DNA from: Microbacterium sp. VKM Ac-2923
GTDB lineage: Bacteria > Actinomycetota > Actinomycetes > Actinomycetales > Microbacteriaceae
Length of the DNA: 64,000 nt
Assembly: GCF_022815605.1 (NCBI RefSeq)
Contig: NZ_JALGRP010000002.1
Coordinates: 346,513 to 410,512, forward strand
Reading direction: 5' to 3'
This document shows, one piece after another, positions 17,018-24,027 of the stretch. Both the position numbers and the translations under genes were made by a program. Below the pieces are notes generated by a model. The model saw only the letters and a program-made list of their open reading frames with translations, ran no database searches and was not told where the DNA came from. How positions within the stretch are numbered: the stretch's first letter is position 1; each line of letters begins with the position of its first letter.

Positions 17018-17527
17018 ATGGCATCCCACCCCGTCCTCGTGTTCATGGGCCCCGCCGGCACCGGCAAATCCACCGTCGCGGGCATGCTCGCCGGCCGCCT
17101 CGGCTGGGATTTCCAGGAGGGCGACGATCTGCACCCTGAGACCAACGTCGCCAAGATGGCGTCGGGGCACGCGCTGAACGACGACGACCGCTGGCCCTGG
17201 CTCGACCGAGTCGCCGCCTGGATCGACGGCCGGATCGCCGCGGACCGTCCGGGCATCATCACGTGCTCGGCCCTGAAGCGCAGCTACCGCGACATCCTGC
17301 GCCGCGACGACGTGACCTTCGTGCTGCTGATGGGCGACCCCGCCCTCGTGCTCGAGCGACTCCTGCGCCGCCAGGGGCACTACATGCCCCCGTCGCTGCT
17401 GACCTCGCAGTTCGACACCCTCGAGATGCCGGATGCCGACGAGCAGGCGATCCGCGTCGACCTCGACCTCACCCCGCAGGAGCAGGTGCAGGAGGTCGTC
17501 GACCGTCTGCGCCTCTCCCCCGCCTGA
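17018..17527 (+). CDS. gntK: Gluconokinase
   Basis: A 169-residue kinase of the GntK/IdnK type that phosphorylates D-gluconate to 6-phosphogluconate. Walker A GPAGTGKST lies at residues 11-19; EGDDLHPETNVAKMASGHALNDDDRWPWL carries the substrate and magnesium residues; ITCSALKRSYRDILR and RQGHYMPPSLLTSQF are family hallmarks. Length is normal. GGAAAGAG precedes the ATG. Its product is the substrate of the next gene, gnd. Confidence 0.95.
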   Translation: MASHPVLVFMGPAGTGKSTVAGMLAGRLGWDFQEGDDLHPETNVAKMASGHALNDDDRWPWLDRVAAWIDGRIAADRPGIITCSALKRSYRDILRRDDVTFVLLMGDPALVLERLLRRQGHYMPPSLLTSQFDTLEMPDADEQAIRVDLDLTPQEQVQEVVDRLRLSPA

Positions 17528-17615
17528 AACACGGGGGACCCGAGCCGATAAAGTGGCATCGGCAACCCCACGTGCGCCCGATACCCCTTCTCGCAGCCGA
17601 TTTACGGAGCAACGA

Positions 17616-19211
17616 ATGACGTCGACCCCCTCCCCGACCGGACCCTCGACCGATCAGGATCAGGCCCCTCACCGGGCCGCACAGGTGCACGAGGGTGCGC
17701 CCGGCATCGAAGAGGTGGAACGCCCCACCGCCGAGGCCGACTCCCGCCCCGAGGGCACGGGTGACGGCCGCGCGAACATCGGCGTCGTGGGCCTGGCCGT
17801 CATGGGCTCGAACCTCGCGCGCAACCTCGCCAGCCGTGAGGGCAACACCGTCGCGGTGTTCAACCGCAGCGCCGACAAAACCGAGCACGTGCTCGAGGCG
17901 CACCCGGAGGCGAACTTCGTCGCGTCGTACTCGTACGAGGACTTCGCCGCGTCGCTCGCGAAGCCGCGCACCGCGATCATCATGGTCAAGGCCGGCCGCC
18001 CCACCGACTTCGTCATCGACGAGCTCGTGAAGGTCTTCGAACCCGGCGACATCATCGTCGACGGCGGCAACGCCCTGTTCACTGACACGATCCGTCGCGA
18101 GAAGGCGGTGCGCGACACGGGCATCAACTTCGTCGGCATGGGTGTCTCGGGCGGTGAAGAGGGTGCGCTCCTCGGCCCCTCGATCATGCCCGGCGGTTCC
18201 GACGAGGCCTGGGCCACGCTCGGCCCGATCCTGACCTCGATCGCCGCGGTCGCCGAGGGCGAGCCGTGCGTCACGCACGTCGGCCACGACGGCGCCGGAC
18301 ACTTCGTCAAGATGGTGCACAACGGCATCGAGTACGCCGATATGCAGCTCATCGCCGAGGCGTACGACCTCATCCGTCAGGCCACGGGGAAGACCCCCGC
18401 CGAGATCGCCGACGTGTTCGCCGAGTGGAACCGGGGCGAGCTGGAGTCCTACCTCATCGAGATCACCGCCGAGGTGCTGCGTCAGGTGGATGCCGCCACC
18501 GGCAAGCCCCTCGTCGACGTCATCCTCGACCAGGCCGGCGCCAAGGGCACCGGGGCCTGGACCGTGCAGACCGCTCTCGACCTGGGCGTCCCCGTCTCGG
18601 GCATCGCCGAGGCCACCTTCGCGCGGTCGCTGTCGAGCCACCCCGAGCAGCGCGAGGTCTCGCGCGAGCTCCCCGGCCCGTCCGGCACCGACGTGCTGGT
18701 CGGCGACGACGCCGACGCGTTCATCGAGCAGGTGCGCATGGCGCTGTACGCGTCGAAGATCGTCGCCTACAGCCAGGGCTTCGACGAGATCCGCGCCGGC
18801 GCCGCCCAGTACGACTGGAAGATCGACCTGGCGGCGGTGTCGAAGATCTTCCGCGGCGGCTGCATCATCCGCGCGCAGTTCCTCAACCGCATCGCCGAGG
18901 CCTACGACGCCGAGCCGAGCCTGCCCGTGCTGCTGACGGCGCCGTACTTCGTCGAGGCCCTCGGCCGCGCCCAGGATTCGTGGCGCGACATCGTCGCCCT
19001 CGCCGCCTCGGCCGGCATCCCCGCCCCGGCGTTCAGCTCGTCGCTGGCGTACTACGACGGTCTGCGCGCCGAGCGACTGCCCGCCGCCCTCATCCAGGGC
19101 CAGCGCGACTTCTTCGGCGCCCACACCTACCGTCGCATCGACAAAGAGGGCACCTTCCACACCCTCTGGTCGGGTGATCGCACCGAGATCGAGGCCGAGG
19201 ACACCCACTGA
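17616..19211 (+). CDS. gnd: 6-Phosphogluconate dehydrogenase, decarboxylating, with N-terminal extension
   Basis: A 531-residue enzyme that converts 6-phosphogluconate to ribulose 5-phosphate, CO2 and NADPH. The dehydrogenase begins at about residue 54 (IGVVGLAVMGSNLARNL); later motifs include MVKAGRPTD, VSGGEEGALLGPSIMPGG, the catalytic lysine in HFVKMVHNGIEY and RGGCIIRAQFL. The first 53 residues are a polar, disordered extension not typical of Gnd, whose usual length is 470-490. ACGGAG lies before ATG 17616. TAAAGT at 17549-17554 may be a separate promoter between gntK and gnd. Confidence 0.95.
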   Translation: MTSTPSPTGPSTDQDQAPHRAAQVHEGAPGIEEVERPTAEADSRPEGTGDGRANIGVVGLAVMGSNLARNLASREGNTVAVFNRSADKTEHVLEAHPEANFVASYSYEDFAASLAKPRTAIIMVKAGRPTDFVIDELVKVFEPGDIIVDGGNALFTDTIRREKAVRDTGINFVGMGVSGGEEGALLGPSIMPGGSDEAWATLGPILTSIAAVAEGEPCVTHVGHDGAGHFVKMVHNGIEYADMQLIAEAYDLIRQATGKTPAEIADVFAEWNRGELESYLIEITAEVLRQVDAATGKPLVDVILDQAGAKGTGAWTVQTALDLGVPVSGIAEATFARSLSSHPEQREVSRELPGPSGTDVLVGDDADAFIEQVRMALYASKIVAYSQGFDEIRAGAAQYDWKIDLAAVSKIFRGGCIIRAQFLNRIAEAYDAEPSLPVLLTAPYFVEALGRAQDSWRDIVALAASAGIPAPAFSSSLAYYDGLRAERLPAALIQGQRDFFGAHTYRRIDKEGTFHTLWSGDRTEIEAEDTH

Positions 19212-19687
19212 CCCGGCCGGTCACGAAGCGGCGACGGGCACTGCTCGTCGCCGCTTCGGCGTTGTACGCGTGGGGACTGTGGTGGATGACGTTGCGCCCC
19301 ACGATCGTCGGCCCGGAGGTCGAGAGCCTGATCTGGCGTCTGGTCCGGGTGCTGCAGTCGGCGCCGGGCCTGGGATGGGTGACCTACGACGGGGTGGAGT
19401 TCACGGCCAATGTCGCGATGTTCATGCCCCTGGGGGGCCTGATCGTGGCCTGGCGCGGCCGATGGTGGCACGGCATCCTGGGCGGTCTCATCCTCAGCGC
19501 CGGTATCGAGGCATGGCAGCTGTTGTTCCTGCCGACCCGCGTGGCCGACGTGCGCGACCTCGTCGCGAACACGCTCGGTGCCGCCGTGGGGGTAGGGATG
19601 ATGCTGATCTTCAGCCGATGGCGCACTCGCTCACAGCAAGCACATAACCCGCGCCATAGAAAGGTCATAGATTCCCCCGCACAATGA
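19208..19687 (+). CDS. VanZ-like membrane protein
   Basis: A VanZ-domain protein of up to 159 residues with four hydrophobic segments. VEFTANVAMFMPLGGLI and EAWQLLFLPTRVADVRDLVANTLGAAVG are family hallmarks. The start is uncertain. Only from the CTG at 19208, which overlaps the gnd stop codon and has GAGG 7 bases upstream, does the first membrane helix (ALLVAASALYAWGLWWMTL) come out complete. The next in-frame candidate, TTG 19262, would halve that helix and has no ribosome site. VanZ homologues are linked to glycopeptide or lipopeptide resistance; role here unknown. Confidence 0.72.
   Translation: MTRPVTKRRRALLVAASALYAWGLWWMTLRPTIVGPEVESLIWRLVRVLQSAPGLGWVTYDGVEFTANVAMFMPLGGLIVAWRGRWWHGILGGLILSAGIEAWQLLFLPTRVADVRDLVANTLGAAVGVGMMLIFSRWRTRSQQAHNPRHRKVIDSPAQ
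19224..19258 (+). terminator. Perfect 12-bp hairpin after gnd
   Basis: CGAAGCGGCGAC (19224-19235) pairs perfectly with GTCGCCGCTTCG (19247-19258), loop of 11. No U-tract follows. It lies just after the gnd stop codon but inside the likely N-terminus of the VanZ-like gene, so it may attenuate rather than end transcription. Confidence 0.5.
19643..19685 (+). promoter_or_regulatory. CATA direct repeats and leaderless promoter of the response regulator
   Basis: CATAAC (19643), CATAGA (19655) and CATAGA (19666) are spaced 12 and 11 bases start to start, the helical phasing used by OmpR-family regulators. CACAAT (19680-19685) ends 6 bases before ATG 19692 and is the probable -10 box. The layout suggests autoregulation. 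The repeats lie in the 3' end of the VanZ-like gene. Confidence 0.55.
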
Positions 19688-19691
19688 GTGC

Positions 19692-20426
19692 ATGACCGCG
19701 ACTGCCGCCGCCCCCGCCTTCACCCGCCCCGACGGGAGCGCCCTGCGCGTGCTCGTCGTCGACGACGAGCAGATGCTCACCGACCTGCTGTCGATGGCGC
19801 TGCGCATGGAGGGCTGGGAGGTCAAGACCGCCGGCTCCGGATTCGACGCCCTGCAGTCCGCGCGCGACTTCGAACCGGATGCCATGGTGCTCGACATCAT
19901 GATGCCCGACCTCGACGGCATGGCGGTCCTGCAGCGCCTGCGTCACTCGGGCAACGACGTGCCCGTGCTCTTCCTCACCGCCAAGGACGCCGTGGCCGAT
20001 CGCGTCGCCGGTCTCACCGCCGGTGGCGATGACTACGTGACGAAGCCGTTCAGCCTTGAAGAGGTGGTGGCGCGCCTCCGCGGTCTCATGCGTCGGGCCG
20101 GCACCGCACTGACGCGGGATTCCGAGCCGATCCTGCGCGTCGGCGACCTGTCGCTGAACGAGGACAGCCACGAGGTGGTCCGCGCCGGCCGCGAGATCGA
20201 GCTGACCGCGACCGAATTCGAGCTCCTTCGCTTCCTCATGCGCAACCAGCGCCGCGTGGTGTCGAAGGCGCAGATCCTCGACCGCGTGTGGAACTACGAC
20301 TTCGGCGGCCGCTCCAGCGTCGTCGAGCTCTACATCTCCTACCTGCGCAAGAAGATCGACGCGGGCCAGGAGCCGCTCATCCACACCGTGCGCGGTGTGG
20401 GCTACATGATCAAAGCCCCCCAGTGA
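19692..20426 (+). CDS. OmpR-family response regulator
   Basis: A 244-residue regulator. The receiver domain (about residues 18-130) shows VVDDEQ acidic residues, the phosphoacceptor aspartate in MVLDIMMPDLDG, the threonine in LFLTAKD and the lysine in YVTKPFS. The winged-helix domain (about 145-242) includes LTATEFELLRFLM and VVELYISYLRKKID. Leaderless start from CACAAT. Its stop overlaps the GTG of the histidine kinase, so the pair is cotranslated. Likeness to actinobacterial MtrA/TrcR/PrrA-type regulators is general; target genes unknown. Confidence 0.93.
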   Translation: MTATAAAPAFTRPDGSALRVLVVDDEQMLTDLLSMALRMEGWEVKTAGSGFDALQSARDFEPDAMVLDIMMPDLDGMAVLQRLRHSGNDVPVLFLTAKDAVADRVAGLTAGGDDYVTKPFSLEEVVARLRGLMRRAGTALTRDSEPILRVGDLSLNEDSHEVVRAGREIELTATEFELLRFLMRNQRRVVSKAQILDRVWNYDFGGRSSVVELYISYLRKKIDAGQEPLIHTVRGVGYMIKAPQ

Positions 20427-21961
20427 GCCTCCCGCCCCGGCCCGCTGCCCCGCTGCCGGATCCACCGGTGCGCGAAAGCGTCGTGACCCGACTGCGGCAC
20501 CCGTGGACGTTGCAGGCCCGCCTGATGACCGCGGTGATCGGGATGGTCGCCTTCATCCTGGTGATGATCGGCATCTCCACCAGCGCGATCCTGAGCGGGG
20601 TGCTGTACGTCAATCTCGGTGCGCAGGTCGACGAGGTCGCCCCGGCCATCCAGTCCCAGGCGGCCTTCCAGGCAAGCGCTCAGAGCGTGCTCGAGTCCAC
20701 TCGGTTCCCCGACGGGACCCTGCTGGTGATGAACTCGCGGTCGACCTACTCCGGCGCCGTCGTGGACGACGACGGTCCTCGCGCATTGAACGACGACGAC
20801 CTCAGCCAGATCACAGAAACCCTGCAGTCGGCCGACTCCTCGGCGCAGACCGTCAACCTCCCCAACCTCGGCGAGTACCTCGTACGGTTGTACGCAGCCC
20901 CCGGCGGCGGCGCATTCCTCGTGGGGCTCCCCCTCTCCAACGTCACCGGCACCATCGGCGCGATCCTCACCACCGTCGCGCTCGTCACCGCCGGTGGACT
21001 TCTGCTGCTCGCCGTCATCATCGCCATCGTCATCCGCCTCGGCCTGCGCCCGCTGCGCGCCGTCGCCGAGACGGCTACGCGAGTGGCTTCGCTGCGCATG
21101 GAGGAGGGCGACATCTCGATCACCGAACGCGTTCCCGGCGACCAGGTCGACGAGCACACGGAGATCGGCCAAGTGGGTGCAGCACTGAACACGCTGCTCG
21201 ACCGGGTCGAGGCCTCGCTCGCCGCTCGCCAACGCAACGAAGAAATGATGCGCCGTTTCGTGGCGGATGCCAGTCACGAACTGCGCACGCCCCTGGCATC
21301 CATTCGAGGGTTCAGTGAACTTTCGCTGCGCGCCATGCGTCAGGCGCAGGACGACGAGAGTCGCCAGCGCATCGCCCTCGCCGTGGAGACGACGGAGCAG
21401 TCGCTCGAGCGGATTCAAGCGCAGTCGATCCGCATGACCACGCTGGTCGAAGACCTGCTGTTGCTCGCCCGCCTCGACGAGGGGCAGGAGCTGGTCTTCG
21501 GCTCGGTCGATCTGACGCGCCTCGCCGTCGAGGCCGTGGGCGATGCCCGCCCCGCCGGCCTCGACCACTCCTGGACCATCGACGTTCCCGATCGGCCCGT
21601 CGAACTCGCCGGAGACGCCGCACGCCTGCACCAGGTCGTGGCGAATCTGCTCGCCAACGCGCGCACCCACACTCCCGCCGGCAGCCGGGTGGCCGTTTCG
21701 GTCGCGCACGAAGATGGCGAGGCGGTGCTTCGCGTAAACGACGACGGACCCGGTATCGACCCCTCGGTCGCCGCGCACCTGTTCGAACGGTTCGCCCGGG
21801 CCGACAGCTCACGCGACCGCAAGACCGGCGGCACGGGCCTCGGCCTCTCGATCGCCCGCGCCATCGTCGAAGCGCACCACGGCACGATCACCGTCCGCAG
21901 TGCCCCCGGCGACACGACCTTCGAGGTACGCCTCCCCGCGAGGCCGGCCGACCCGGCGTGA
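20423..21961 (+). CDS. Sensor histidine kinase
   Basis: A 512-residue membrane kinase partner of the preceding regulator. Two membrane helices (LMTAVIGMVAFILVMIGISTSAIL and GAILTTVALVTAGGLLLLAVIIAIVI) flank an extracytoplasmic sensor domain of about 130 residues. A HAMP domain follows, then the dimerisation box with His285 in DASHELRTPLASI, the N box VVANLLANARTHTP and the ATP boxes DDGPGI and GGTGLGLSI. GTG 20423 overlaps the regulator stop (GTGA). The final codons lie in a 35-bp tandem duplication. Signal unknown. Confidence 0.94.
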   Translation: MSLPPRPAAPLPDPPVRESVVTRLRHPWTLQARLMTAVIGMVAFILVMIGISTSAILSGVLYVNLGAQVDEVAPAIQSQAAFQASAQSVLESTRFPDGTLLVMNSRSTYSGAVVDDDGPRALNDDDLSQITETLQSADSSAQTVNLPNLGEYLVRLYAAPGGGAFLVGLPLSNVTGTIGAILTTVALVTAGGLLLLAVIIAIVIRLGLRPLRAVAETATRVASLRMEEGDISITERVPGDQVDEHTEIGQVGAALNTLLDRVEASLAARQRNEEMMRRFVADASHELRTPLASIRGFSELSLRAMRQAQDDESRQRIALAVETTEQSLERIQAQSIRMTTLVEDLLLLARLDEGQELVFGSVDLTRLAVEAVGDARPAGLDHSWTIDVPDRPVELAGDAARLHQVVANLLANARTHTPAGSRVAVSVAHEDGEAVLRVNDDGPGIDPSVAAHLFERFARADSSRDRKTGGTGLGLSIARAIVEAHHGTITVRSAPGDTTFEVRLPARPADPA

Positions 21962-22003
21962 GGCGGGTCTCCCCGCGAAGCCGGCCGATCCGGCGTGAAG
22001 CGG
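21932..22003. repeat. 35-bp tandem duplication spanning the histidine kinase stop codon
   Basis: Copies at 21932-21966 and 21969-22003 differ at three positions, each G to A or C to T in the second copy. The first copy contains the kinase C-terminus and its TGA; the second repeats the stop codon in the intergenic region. Probably a replication-slippage duplication. Confidence 0.8.
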
Positions 22004-22139
22004 CTCGTCAGCCGAAGAGTTCGTTTTCTCTCGCCTGTGCTGTCCGTTCGTCGCCGCTTTGCGGCCTCGATAAGCTGGACGTCACCTGAGAGTCCCGCTC
22101 CGTCTCGCAGGGATCGAGCTGGAGCAGTCGGAGGTAGGT

Positions 22140-22955
22140 GTGCTTACTCGCGCGCGCACGGGCCGGGCTCTCACTGTCGTACTCGTCGCATTGATCATCT
22201 CGACGGGAACCCAGGCGCACGCTGAGACGGTCACTTCGCCGGACCCGACGGGCGAGGTGATCGAGGAGCCGGCGGTGCCCCCGGGCTCGGAACCGTACAC
22301 CGAGCCGACGGTTCCCGAAGGAACCTTCGAGCCCGCTCCGACCGGACCCGTCCCGACCGCAGTGCCGACCGTGGCGCCCCCGGCGCCCGTGGGCACCGCA
22401 CCTTTCCAGTCGACGCGCCCCGACGGCACCGTCGTCGAATACTTCCGCTCGGGGGACGCGACCACGCCCTCTCGCGGGAGGGAGGGCGAGACGTCTGGCG
22501 GGACGGACAGCGGAGTGTCCCGAGACACCGCCCCCGCCCCTCAGGTCGTCGAGCCGGAGACGGAACCCACGAGGAAAGCCACCGCATCACCCACCCCCGT
22601 CGCCACCACCGCACCGGCATCCCCCGTCCCCGATGACGCGCGCGGAGGGTCGATGGAGCCGGGCGCGGCGGTGCCGTCGACGTCCGCGCAAAGAGCACCC
22701 ACACCTACTCTGCCCACCCTTGTCATCGGGATGGCGGTTCTCATCGGCGGACTGTTGCTGATGAGGTATCGCATTGCCGTTTACCACGCCACCGTGAGGG
22801 TGGGGAAGCAGCCGATCGCGGCGGGTTCGGGCGAACGCGCCGAGCGCCTGCAGGGCCCGTTCCGGGTCGGAGTCGCGGGTGCGGTCGTTGCGCTCATCGG
22901 GGTCGTGATGAACGGTTATGCGGGGTGGCAGCTCTGGATCTCTCTCACGTCCTGA
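22140..22955 (+). CDS. Secreted proline/threonine-rich protein with C-terminal membrane helices
   Basis: A 271-residue protein. GTG 22140 has GGAGG 5 bases upstream. A signal peptide (LTVVLVALIISTGTQAHA, cleavage near residue 28) is followed by about 150 residues rich in Pro, Thr, Glu and Ala, a wall-spanning type of linker. Two hydrophobic helices follow (LPTLVIGMAVLIGGLLLM near 195 and VGVAGAVVALIGVVMNGYAGWQLW near 245). I recognise no catalytic domain. It may be an envelope protein; its place after the two-component genes makes it a candidate target, which is inference. Confidence 0.72.
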   Translation: MLTRARTGRALTVVLVALIISTGTQAHAETVTSPDPTGEVIEEPAVPPGSEPYTEPTVPEGTFEPAPTGPVPTAVPTVAPPAPVGTAPFQSTRPDGTVVEYFRSGDATTPSRGREGETSGGTDSGVSRDTAPAPQVVEPETEPTRKATASPTPVATTAPASPVPDDARGGSMEPGAAVPSTSAQRAPTPTLPTLVIGMAVLIGGLLLMRYRIAVYHATVRVGKQPIAAGSGERAERLQGPFRVGVAGAVVALIGVVMNGYAGWQLWISLTS

Positions 22956-22986
22956 CGGGCGCATCTCGGCACGGACAAGGCACCGC

Positions 22987-23364
22987 ATGGACATGAAGCT
23001 CGAACTCATCCCCCTTCCGGTCTCCGACGTGAACCGCAGCAAAGCGTTCTACGTCGATGCCGTGGGCTTCCACCTCGACCACGACGTGGAGCCCGGCAAC
23101 GGCATGCGGATCGTCCAGGTCACTCCACCCGGGTCAGCGTGCTCCATCGCCTTCGGCACGGGCATGACCCGAGCGGATGCCGGCCCCGTCCACGGCATCC
23201 ATCTCGTGGTCGACGACATCGCGGCCGTTCGCGAGAACCTCCGGGCGCGCGGGGTGGACGTCGGTCCCGTGCGCGACCTGGGCGGTGTCGCCTACGCATC
23301 ATTCAGCGACCCGGATGGCAACACGTGGGAACTGCAGTCGCTGCGGGGGCTGCGCGCGCTCTGA
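22987..23364 (+). CDS. VOC/glyoxalase-fold protein
   Basis: A 125-residue protein with the two beta-alpha-beta-beta-beta units of the vicinal oxygen chelate fold. LIPLPVSDVNRSKAFYVDAVGF begins the first unit and GIHLVVDDIAAVRENLRARGV the second; ASFSDPDGNTWELQS is the usual end. Such small single-domain members include glyoxalases, bleomycin or fosfomycin resistance proteins and many uncharacterised enzymes. AAGG precedes ATG 22987. Activity cannot be assigned. Confidence 0.85.
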   Translation: MDMKLELIPLPVSDVNRSKAFYVDAVGFHLDHDVEPGNGMRIVQVTPPGSACSIAFGTGMTRADAGPVHGIHLVVDDIAAVRENLRARGVDVGPVRDLGGVAYASFSDPDGNTWELQSLRGLRAL

Positions 23365-23385
23365 CCGGCTCGGCGGGCTGGGGGC

Positions 23386-23985
23386 TCAGCCCCAGAGCGG
23401 CTTGACCGACGCGGCCAGTGCCCGCAACTTCCCGCCGTCGACGATGACCCGTGACTCCCCGATGCCGAACGCGGGCCACTGCAGGACGAGCTCGAGGGGC
23501 CCCTCGGGCGGGAGCGGGTGGAGCCACAGGCCGTCATGCATCGTCGAGCTTTCGGCACCACCGGTCCCGCCGCCGCCCGTCATGCGTACGGTGTTCCCCT
23601 CGGGCGTCTCCGTGACGGGCATCCCGAAATGCCCGTCGGCGAAAAGACGCCTTCCGTCGCCGAGGACGAGTCCGCACCGCAGCCGATCGCTGCCGTTCAT
23701 CGCCGGACCCCAGTGACCGGAGAAGTCCATCTGCGCCAACTGCCATTCGCGGGGGTCGCGGTTGCCCCGGCGCAGATGCCGATCGACCAGAAGTTCCACG
23801 CCGTCCGAATAGACCCGCACGCCGGTCAGAGCGACGACGACGTCATCGCCCCGTCCGATGACCTCGCACACGGCGAACAACGCGGGAAGCTCGTCGCGGG
23901 GCGGTTCGAACGACGGTGTGCGCTCGTCCACCTGATCGAACGGATTCTGGTCGTCGCCGGGAGCGTCGTCGGGGAAGAAGTCCAT
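23386..23985 (-). CDS. Hypothetical protein downstream of the electron-transfer operon
   Basis: About 199 residues from ATG 23985, which has GGAAGAG upstream; in-frame GTGs at 24015 and 24021 would add 10 or 12 residues. No signal peptide or membrane segment. The start is acidic (DFFPDDAPGDDQNPFDQVDE), followed by a predicted beta-rich body with DDVVVALTGVRVYSDGVELLVD, a glycine-rich loop MTGGGGTGGA and PLPPEGPLELVLQWPAFGI. I do not recognise the family. It is the last gene of a same-strand run with the RnfD-reductase fusion, ApbE and FMN lipoprotein, but a role in electron transfer is not shown. Confidence 0.7.
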   Translation of the reverse strand: MDFFPDDAPGDDQNPFDQVDERTPSFEPPRDELPALFAVCEVIGRGDDVVVALTGVRVYSDGVELLVDRHLRRGNRDPREWQLAQMDFSGHWGPAMNGSDRLRCGLVLGDGRRLFADGHFGMPVTETPEGNTVRMTGGGGTGGAESSTMHDGLWLHPLPPEGPLELVLQWPAFGIGESRVIVDGGKLRALAASVKPLWG

Positions 23986-24027
23986 CTCCCCACTCTTCCG
24001 ACTGGCTCCGCTCACCGCCACCCCGGA

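Noticed and set aside
15467..17380. N-terminal 640 residues of an 874-codon minus-strand frame that includes the FCD regulator
   Set aside because: The extra part is antisense to gntP and gntK and is Asp/Glu/Arg/Gly-rich. The real regulator starts at 15466.
17469..19208. 579-codon frame antisense to gnd
   Set aside because: Shadow of gnd with biased composition and no recognisable domain. The same applies to the large frames antisense to or in other frames of glmU, metG, the ABC-F gene and the RnfD fusion.
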